Below, one piece after another: positions 56,222 to 64,000 of a stretch of 64,000 nucleotides of DNA. The notes beneath the pieces were generated by a model. The model ran no database searches, was not told where the DNA came from, and saw only the letters and a program-made list of their open reading frames with translations. This DNA is from Rutpela maculata (Eukaryota; Arthropoda; Insecta; Coleoptera; Cerambycidae). Location: assembly GCA_936432065.2 (NCBI GenBank), contig OW386285.2, positions 31,241,920 to 31,305,919 of the forward strand, written 5' to 3'. Made by a program: the position numbers and the translations under genes. The first letter of the stretch is position 1; each line of letters starts with the position of its first letter.

Positions 56222-57136
56222 ATGTATGTAGACTGTTTCCAGCAGTTTGGAACATATTTAAAATTTTACATTAGCGTGGTAAAAAACTCCCTACAGACGT
56301 GTCTAATTCGCTGTTACTTTCAAATCAAAATGGTTGCTGTGGTGTAAACATTCTCATTATTCGTTTGCTATATGTGCCAATTTATGCTGATAATGCGAAT
56401 ATTTGTTTAAATTATATCGTTCTGTTTTTGTGTGGTCAATCCTGGTGGCACAAGAAGTCGTGTTGATGTAAATTATTTTCGCATTCCTGCTATTTTATAT
56501 TTTAAACGTAAAACTAATCTAAATGAGTTATCCGCAAAAACACATAAGAAATAGTTAAATGCTATAAACAGAGCCCATTTCCCAGAAAATAGGTAAACAG
56601 ATGCACTTGTATGGTCTAGATACTTTACTTCTGGTAAACACAAAAGAAGAATTTAAGTACTTATCAAAGAACTTATAAATTTATCTTAGTACGACCAGAT
56701 ACGTGAATACTCCTCTGTGGCGCGTATGTAGAGTCCCAGATGATGGCTACAACAACTGTGATATTAAATGGTATCATGAATAAATGCATAAAATAAACAC
56801 ATTAATGAAACTTGTTTATTAATGATAAAGATATAAAATGAGATGTAAGCGAATTTTGTGCTATATTTTATAGTGACAAACAATCGGAGGACGCAAATTA
56901 AATAAGGCACAACAAACATGAAAAATTTCATCTACAATTGCTTGCTTTTCACCAATGCTCAATAATGTAATAAGCACTACATTTGTCGTATTGTTTCAAT
57001 TATTCGTTCTACATATATCGAATATGTGCTGTAGCTCTGCTTTTCTCCACAGGGTGTAGTTGGTATTTTAACGGAAATATTTCTATAAATAGTAATAGTG
57101 TATTAAAAAAATAAGAGAATTATAAATTTCCACCTA
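56222..57136. other. No recognisable feature
   Basis: AT-rich with only short frames. Confidence 0.35.
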
Positions 57137-57509
57137 TTAACCCTTTCCAGCCCAGTGATGTCATATGGCGTCGTTGTGGTACCAGTCCATTAAATCTACG
57201 AACCGAAATAATTATTACTGTAGATTTCGTTGAAGTTAATTCGTCTATATGTTATAGATGGCGTAAGCCAAAAACTTTAGTTCTATTACGAGATTCTGTA
57301 TAAAATGGCGAATTTCTGTCAGCTGTGAATTGATAGTATTATCAGTGGTGTAACAACAGTTTGTAAAAAGTTTTGATTCTTCGTGTTTTATTACTACATT
57401 ATTAAAGTTTTTGCATAAAAGGTAAGTTAAAGTAGCAGCTTATAAATATTTCATAACAGCAAGCTAAATGTTTACCATATTTCGACCTTTATTATAGGTC
57501 AAAATTGTG

Positions 57510-57527
57510 TGACTCCATATGGAGTCA
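57510..57527. promoter_or_regulatory. 18 bp perfect palindrome inside piggyBac
   Basis: tgactccatatggagtca is identical to its reverse complement. Near-copies tgatgtcatatggcgtcg (57156-57173) and tgactccatatggcgtca (58425-58442) sit next to the two ends. A transposase or host factor binding site is possible; this is inferred from position and symmetry only. Confidence 0.5.
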
Positions 57528-57700
57528 GTGGTAATTCAGAAGAAATATGTATTCAACCATAAAATTGGTTATTTTTTTAATATCGCGTCATTTTTTGTCA
57601 ACTTTGGTTTTTCTTATTTTTTTACCTTTTTTTACGTCATATTTGATTTCATTGGCGACAATTTATAATTCAAAGCACCTGAATATAATTGTATTTTTAG

Positions 57701-58366
57701 ATGACTAGATTGACCGAAGAAGAAGAACGATATTTACTGTTACTTCTAGAAGGAGATGTATCTGATTTGAATATTGAGGAATCAGATGACAATGGTGAGA
57801 CAGAAATTACTGAAGTACAAAACTATTCAGCAACTACTGTAATACAACGTGGATTGAACTATGAGCAAAGACATAAAGAAGAATATGAGGACGAAATACC
57901 ATTGGCTGTCCTTGATATTCAAACGTCTAATAAATCAAATCGTGCTCCTAATTCGAGAAAGAAAAAAAAAGGAGGAATATCACTGGAGGCAGAAAGACTT
58001 GGATAAAGTAGCTTCAGCATGTGAAATTAATTTTTCAGATCCACCTGAACCAGAACTAACTTAACCAACTTATTTCAAGTATTTCTTTGATGACAACATA
58101 ATACAAAATATTGAACATCAAACAAATTTGTATTCTGTAGAGAAAACTGGCTCATCTATCAACACAACATGCAGAGAAATACAGCAGTTCCTAGGTATTT
58201 ACATTTTGAGCAGCATTGTGAAAATGCCAAGTTACCGCATGTATTGGGCCGGTTTTGCATTTATGCATATTCCCGTATAATGTGCGAAAAATGTAAGATG
58301 CCCTTATGTTTGACAAAGGATAAAACTGCTTTAAACTATTCCATTGTAAATAACTATTATTCATGA
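57701..58366 (+). pseudogene. piggyBac transposase: N-terminus fused to C-terminal cysteine domain
   Basis: Starts MTRLTEEEERYLLLL with an acidic N-terminal region. A shift near 57965, in a run of A, leads into YHWRQKDLDK, INFSDPPEPELT, a stop, then TYFKYFFDDNIIQNI, EHQTNLY, CREIQQFLGIYI and PSYRMYW, the usual start of the piggyBac catalytic domain. From about 58240 the reading (frame of 58169-58366) jumps to SRIMCEKCKMPLCLTKD, the second half of the C-terminal zinc-binding cysteine domain, with a C/F...Y ending. The catalytic aspartates are lost: roughly 300 residues are missing compared with the ~580-residue family norm. The enzyme cuts and pastes at TTAA; this copy cannot and depends on enzyme supplied in trans. 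Confidence 0.88.
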
Positions 58367-58747
58367 TAATTGAATAAATAATTTATTATCCAAACTTTTT
58401 TCATTTTAGCATATATTTGCCCAGTGACTCCATATGGCGTCAATTCATTTTGGCACTGAAAATGTAAATATTTTAGTTTTTCTTTGCATATATATGTTTA
58501 GTAGTATCATTGTGAATTTAAAAAAAGGTAAAAGAATTTTTTCTTGACCTGGATAATAATTCGGGCTGGAAAGGGTTAAGAATAGATATACTTACAATCA
58601 GACTTACTTAGTTTGTTTGGATACATACATACATGCATACATTCACAACATAAATACAATAATATTAGCTGTACTTTTTCCACCAGTATTTTCCTCATCT
58701 ACAAGAAACCTTCCATTCTTTTGGCATTTTAAGTTTAGTCGTAGCCC

Positions 58748-58790
58748 ATGTTAAAAGAATTTACCTAATCGGGGTAAATTCTTTTAACAT
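58748..58790. other. Perfect 18 bp stem-loop
   Basis: atgttaaaagaatttacc (58748-58765) and ggtaaattcttttaacat (58773-58790) are exact inverse copies with a 7-base loop (taatcgg). It is isolated: no flanking inverted repeat or gene was seen. Confidence 0.85.
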
Positions 58791-59274
58791 TTAGCTCATG
58801 AGTATTTCTGCAGGTTTCCGCAAAAGATCCCCGCACATATCTTATGGAAAAGTGGATCAAGTCAAATTAACTGAATATATGTCGTAGATATCGACTTTCT
58901 AATAAAAATCTCTCATGAATCCAACTCGCTATCCATTTTTTGAAACTATAACCGATTTGAATTGCATAGTTTATTTATTGAAGTAATGTACTATATACTA
59001 TATACTATTTTCTTAATTTTTTTTACTCTTGTTAGTCAACCTTGTCGCCCGCCAAAACTTCACCCCTTGCACCCAATGAGCCAAGGTCTAACTAGATGTG
59101 ACATCACTTCATGGGTAAAATTTAACATCAAAAATATTTTTTAAATATTCTTAGTAAGATTTAACATATTTTGCTTAGATATTTTATTGAAAATTAATTT
59201 ATTCCACGAAAAAGTCGCACAATATCCGTCATACAAAGTGATTGCAATAGAAGTGCAAACTGTCATGTTTAATA
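58791..59274. other. No recognisable feature
   Basis: AT-rich; a 60-codon frame at 58962-59144 has no motif I recognise. Confidence 0.35.
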
Positions 59275-59860
59275 TAAACTATGTTTTTTTTTTCAATGAA
59301 AATTCTACACATTGTTTACAGCGTTTTGCGATGGCTTGTAAACAAATTTTCCTACATTCGTATTGAAAAATCAAAGAACCAAAAACCAAAAATCTCTTTG
59401 CAACACATACAGAACTTATCGTATCACTTCATATTTGCGGATGATATCACTTTAATTGCAGCATGCGAGGATTAGCTCATACATCTATTGAACAATTTTC
59501 AAATAATAAGCTGTGAGTACGGTATTGAAGGTGTAGTAATGCCTTCGAGATGTGGATCTGGAAACGATTATTGCGAGTTACATCCAAGATGACTCTTCAG
59601 CATTGTATTTTCCAGAATCCTCTAATTTTTTGGTCATATCAACCATAGAGAGAACAATATAGAACGACCGATGTTACAAAAAGCTGATGGGAAAAAGCTT
59701 CGGGGACTCTCACAAGCAACTGTGGCAGATGATGTGACGCTGTCAGGAGTGCCATATAGCAAAGAGAGACCAACTAGAGTAATTTATGAATCACAAGATA
59801 TTGTGAACAAGAGAAAGAGGCATACCAAGTATTTACCATAATAATGTAATGTATTGTAGT
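59275..59860 (+). pseudogene. Old non-LTR RT remnant
   Basis: Plus strand: LSYHFIFADDITLIAACED (about 59420-59475) is a catalytic FADD box with its usual neighbours, followed after a stop by LIHLLNNFQ. Further on, NSGHINHRENNIERPML-like and KKLRGLSQATVAD readings suggest the C-terminal tail seen in some LINEs. The block caaagagagaccaactagag (59760) to atgaatcacaa recurs near 61148. Too decayed to classify. Confidence 0.55.
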
Positions 59861-61016
59861 AATTGTTATGTGCGAATAATTTGGACAATTAAATAAAATA
59901 TTAACGATTTATGCCGTTTATCAAACGGTATTATGGTTAATGAGCCATCGACAATGAGGCAGTGATAATAACGCTTTAATGAAACCATTAAAATATACAA
60001 TTACAGAACGTAATGGTGCGAGATTGAAATCACCACACAATTCAGTAATAAAACTCATATGTAGTTTATAACTTTCAAATACAACATAGTCTGAAAGTTT
60101 CAATTTATCGTATTTCCAGAGGATTTGCTCAGAATGTGACTTTACTCATTTTATTTCTCGCAATGCATGTACGCTCTTAACGTTTTGGGGATACAGAAGC
60201 TCTTAGCTATTAAGAAACAAAAATAGTGTTTGCGTTATCTCCATCGAATGCTTTATATGCGAGGCCCCTGAGCTCACCAGTCTTGCAAAGTGTGACTTAT
60301 GGTTCTAAAATCGATTCTGACTCTGTTGCCTTCTATTTGTCTATCCCAAAGACAAATATAAATTAAGTATTACCTTTATACCTGAAGTATTTGATTTTTC
60401 ACCAAGATTAAAATGATTTTCTTAATCTAACATACCGGTTGTAAAGTACCTATTCACTTCAATAAATTTAACAGGTTGTAAGAAAGAGAAAATTAATGGA
60501 ATATTTTGTACGTCGATTGTGATAAGTAATTTCCATTAAAGCAGTACAAAGCCGACCTTAATTAACCCCAAAAAAGTTAATCTGCCTAGGCTCAGATTAA
60601 TATCGCCGGTGTACTTTATGACGTAAGTAACGAGGTCAAAAAGTGTGATTATTTTATTTCACTACCAAAAGCGCTCCAGGTTACGCCTCGGAGGACCAAA
60701 TTTAGTAAACAATTAAACCTGTACATTCCCTATAAAATGGTTTCATTCATGTACTCTAAGCTTTTTACGGTCGCTGTCCAGTTTCATTGTTCGACACAAT
60801 TATTTAGTAGATGAGTACTAACTTAATTAACCTGAGTACACCTTCAAACTTGTTTCATTTGTTACGAATTCCTTGGACAGCACAACGCACCATCAACTCA
60901 ACTCAATTATTATAGAAATACGGCACGGAAAAAGAAGCTCTCCTGCATTGTATTCTCCTGTATTCAATTATTTGTGAAAATGTCAACTTGAAACAGATTA
61001 ACAGATTGACCGATTC
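59861..61016. other. No recognisable feature
   Basis: AT-rich; the 60400-60760 part is unremarkable, with short frames only. Confidence 0.35.
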
Positions 61017-61256
61017 ATGAAAGATCACATGGTAAGTGGCAAAGAGGACACCCTCCAAAACATTGAACTAATGTTTCTAAAGGACTGGTGGGAAAAAATG
61101 TTTATAAGGAAGGTATCAAACAGTCAACCCAAGAGCCATACAACAAAAAGAGGCCAATTAGAATCATTCATGAACCATAAAACGTCTGCCAAGAAGATCT
61201 TGAGATGTAATAGTTTCGTTTTAGAAAGAAAGAAAGAAACATCAAGTGAATCATAA
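61017..61256 (+). pseudogene. Related LINE-tail-like fragment
   Basis: A 79-codon frame with EDTLQNIELMFLKDWWEKMF, then SHTTKRGQLESFMNHKT. The last part matches 59757-59800 (other frame: AKRDQLE, stop, FMNHKI). It may derive from the same LINE family, but it has no catalytic motif. Confidence 0.35.
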
Positions 61257-62319
61257 ATGAGTGTCGAGTGCAATGATCATTGTGCCAAAATGGAAACCAA
61301 CCTTCCTTCAAAACTAAGAAAAAGAACAACAAATGGATGACAAGAAGCATTGAATCTTATGGAAGATAGAGAATTAAGAAATAGACATCAACACTTTAAA
61401 CAACTCCTTGATGCGAAGAAAGATCAAAGAGGCCACAGAAACTTAAATAGGAATGCACTAGTTTTTAAGAATTACAATGAACAATGAACATGTCTCATCG
61501 GATTTGAACGCAAAAAGGCTGCAGGCATGTATAAGATCACAAATTTTGGTATCGTCACGAAAGTGATGAGTAGGCACTGCTGCGTGTTTATAAGAAAGTC
61601 CTAAATATTACAGTTCCATGATAGAACACACGCTAATGGTTTTTGATTCCGTTTGAATTTGCCGTAGATGTTGTGTCTCTCCTACGAACCAACAACTTGC
61701 ACTTGAATAAAAAATAGTTCACCGTATATCTGTGCTATTGTGTGCGAGTCTTCTTGACATAAGAATGTCCTGTTAGAAAACCTGTTATTATTTTTAACTA
61801 ACACCTGTTAATTGAGAGCAAATCATTTGTTTGTTTTGGGTATGGTTTCTTGATGCGTGTTTTCCCTTGTCGATTTCCTGAAATATTCCCCCAGTAATGT
61901 TTGTTTTCATTCTTGATTCAGTCTTAACGCTCCTAACTATGCATTTGGTAATTCCCAGCAGAGATTCTAGGCCACGAAATATTTTAGCTGATCCTTGTCT
62001 GGCAAGTTTTCAGCTTTTTCGTTGCCAGCCATCTCAAAATATCACACACCTGCAAATTTTAACTTTTATTTTGTATCGTTAACCAAAACCACTTATTTGC
62101 ATTGTTTTGGTCCCAGCTACGTCTAACATAGTCATAAAAAAAATTTGTTGGCTCTAAAAATTGTAATAACTGACCTAACTCACATATTATGGTATAATTT
62201 TAATAAAAAAAAGCAATTAATTACATCATGTGAAAAAATATTTGCCATTTTGATATATATTTCAAATACATTTTATATACTATATATTTAATTAGAATAT
62301 AAGCCCTTTAATCAGAAAA
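61257..62319. other. No recognisable feature
   Basis: No sustained frame with a recognisable motif; probably old repeat DNA. Confidence 0.35.
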
Positions 62320-64000
62320 TTAATTATTCTTCTTGCGCTTCTTAGCCCGTCTCTTATAAGTTACTCCTGGAGCATCTCTTATACATGTCCAACAGTAGTC
62401 TGCCAACATCGCAGAAGTTCATTTGCCCTGATATCTTTTTTCCATATTTTGAATATCCTGGTGGAATCTCTCTCCATGCTCATCACTTACTGCGCCACAG
62501 TTTTCTGGGAAGGAATCTAGGTGTGAATGTAGAAAGTGAACTTTTAATGACATATTGCATCCTAATTTCTGGTAGCAAGAAAGAAGATTCCCAACAAGGA
62601 CTCTATAGTTTTCTGCTCTTTTGTTACCGAGAAAGTGTGTTGCTACCATTTTATAGGAATTCCAAGCATCTTTTTCATTACCTATTAGAATGTTTTCAAA
62701 TTCAGCATCTTTGAAAAGGTTCTTGATTTGAGGACCCACAAAAATTCCCTCTTTAATTTTCGCATTACTAAGTCTGGGAAATTTTTGTTTTAAATAACTG
62801 AAAGCACGTCCTTCTTTGTCCATAGCTTTTACCAAGTTTTTCATAAGCCCCAGTTTTATGCGGAGTGGTATCAGTATTACCTTTTGTGAATCAACTAATG
62901 GCATGTTAGCAACATTTTTTACTCCTGGCTCAAAGTCAGTCTTGGCGGCCAAATTTTTCTTTTGTAATGTTCTAATCGCGCTCGACTGTCCCACTCACAA
63001 AGAAAACAGCAATATTTGGTATACCCTTGCTGCATACCAAGTAAGATAGCTATCACTTTTAAGTCTGCCCAAGTCTGCCACTTATACTTGTTATATTCTA
63101 TAGTTTGTAGCAATACATTCATGTTACTGTAATTTTCCTTCATGTGGACGGCATGGGCGATTGGAATTGATGGCAATTTATTTCCATTGTGGAGTAACAC
63201 AGCTTTTAGACTAAGTTTCGAGGCGTCAATAAAAGATCTCCAGTCACTAGGATCATGGGGAATGTGTAAGGCACTCATTAACCCGTCAATGTCCTTGCAG
63301 GCAACCAAGTCATTTTCCATTTTGAAAAAAGATATAAGATCTTTTTGACGACTTCCATGCATGGAAACTTTAACATTTTCTTGTAGTGAATTCGATTGTT
63401 GTAATCGAGATGCCAAAAGCTCCGCTTTTGCCTTGGACAGATCAAGGTCTCTTATAAGATCACTTAATTCGCGTTGATTAATTTTGTGTGGTTCACCACC
63501 GGGCACTTTGACAGAGAAATCGGGATCTTGTGATAGCTGGCCTAAGTCGTCATCTACATTATCATCCGATTCTTCGTCAGAATCAAGGCTGTATTCTTGA
63601 GGTGGATTAGGAATAGGTAGTTCATCACTATGGAGAACCGGGCGAATGGCAGATGGTAAATTGAGGTATTGTATTACCATCCTCTTTTTCTTGTTAATAC
63701 CCTGTCTAATAGGAAGTATCACGCAAAAATAACAATCGGCAACATGATCTGTAAGTTCTCGCCAGATCATGGGCACAGCAAAAGCCATTGAACGTCTTCT
63801 TCCACTTAGGCAACTGCAAAGATTGTTCGCACAATTGCTGCAACATATATGAGGTGCCCATTTTTTGTCTTCATCTCCAATTGTACAACCAAAATACAAC
63901 GGGTACGCCTTCTTAATTTTGGGAGTCAAATTACGTTTTTGATGCGTAAAAGTCACTTCACCACAAATATAACAAAAGTTGTTAGGTGTATTTACACAAT
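62320..64000 (-). pseudogene. Multi-copy transposon-like protein, 5' end off the window
   Basis: Minus strand, open to the window edge, so the start is not seen. The N-terminal part has a cysteine pattern: CYICGEVTF, then CSNCANNLCSC, and CYFC. An acidic linker follows (LDSDEESDDNVDDD). The core reads DPSDWRSFIDASKLSLKAVL, IPIAHAVHMKENYSN, WADLKVIAILLG and KYCCFLCEWDSRARLEHYKR. Near 62945 a one-base shift moves into EPGVKNVANMPLVD, LKQKFPRLSNAKIKEGIFVG, FLHSHLDSFPENCG and VSDEHGERFHQDI. A TGA (62419-62421) stands where W is expected in KRYQGKWT, followed by ADYCWTCIRDAP and a basic end (KRRAKKRKKNN). I know this as a protein repeated many times in invertebrate genomes (from memory). The acidic residues FID, DLK and DEHGE could be a DDE-type core. 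Function unproven; this copy is broken. Confidence 0.75.

Larger units (their letters stand above)
57141..58575 (+). mobile_element. Internally deleted piggyBac transposon
   Basis: 1435 bases. Ends are ccctttccagccc reading inward from both sides (13 identical bases), flanked by TTAA at 57137-57140 and 58576-58579. This matches the TTAA target and ~13 bp TIRs of piggyBac. It carries the first and last parts of a piggyBac transposase with the middle missing. Both subterminal regions have a ccagtga-(9-10)-atggcgtc motif (57153 and 58422), and a related perfect palindrome lies at 57510-57527. Confidence 0.92.

Noticed and set aside
1..64000. CRISPR array, bacterial operon or prophage
   Set aside because: All tandem repeats have long units without unique spacers of constant length; genes are of eukaryotic transposon type and there are no ribosome binding sites.

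Overview
The window looks like intergenic DNA from an insect or related arthropod: AT-rich, intron-and-repeat style sequence with no operons or ribosome binding sites. Almost everything recognisable is transposable element (TE) material of animal type: non-LTR retrotransposons, hAT, piggyBac and Harbinger-like DNA transposons, foldback elements (MITEs), a tRNA-derived SINE and several tandem repeats. I found no convincing host cellular gene, no rRNA, no CRISPR array and no LTR retrotransposon with two LTRs. The exact species cannot be read from the sequence; I lean to a large repeat-rich insect genome (beetle or hemipteran), with low confidence. All assignments are from reading motifs; no search was run.

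Layout. 0.2-1.8 kb: a tandem/inverted array of ~288 bp units bounded by inverted ACAGTGTG ends. 2.5-3.9 kb: two decayed reverse transcriptase (RT) remnants. 4.1-4.6 kb: a 240 bp tandem repeat that returns inverted at 48.6-49.1 kb. 5.7-7.0 kb: a DNA element with ~220 bp terminal inverted repeats (TIRs). 7.1-9.1 kb: an inverted pair of a dispersed repeat that recurs at 19.0 and 37.0 kb. 9.1-13.1 kb: a tyrosine-recombinase-like fragment, tandem repeats and hairpin elements. 13.6-15.6 kb: 5'-truncated LINE with RNase H. 17.9-18.3 kb: ~143 bp tandem repeat. 21.3-25.6 kb: an almost intact Jockey/CR1-type LINE with both ORFs. 27.4-29.3 kb: another truncated LINE.

29.5-34.3 kb is a composite inverted structure into which a Harbinger-like element (31361-32831, TAA target duplication) has inserted. 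37.8-42.6 kb is a second long-TIR composite that holds a decayed CXC-type cysteine-motif gene and, nested inside, a hAT element (39210-42345) with perfect 8 bp target duplications and a transposase gene broken by two frameshifts and one stop. 44.1-47.9 kb is a third long-TIR element, itself carrying a nested MITE and a SINE. 48.6-50.6 kb is the 240 bp tandem repeat split by a LINE. 51.9-56.2 kb is a second Harbinger-like element split by an L2/CR1-like LINE. 57.1-58.6 kb is an internally deleted piggyBac with TTAA duplications. 59.3-61.3 kb holds old RT remnants, and 62.3-64.0 kb (running off the window) a broken gene of a multi-copy, transposon-like family.

How the parts relate: the window records several rounds of insertion into insertion. 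In three places the empty (pre-insertion) version of the site can be read from another copy or from the target duplication. Several of the reading-frame breaks fall in runs of A, so part of the decay may be assembly error rather than mutation.
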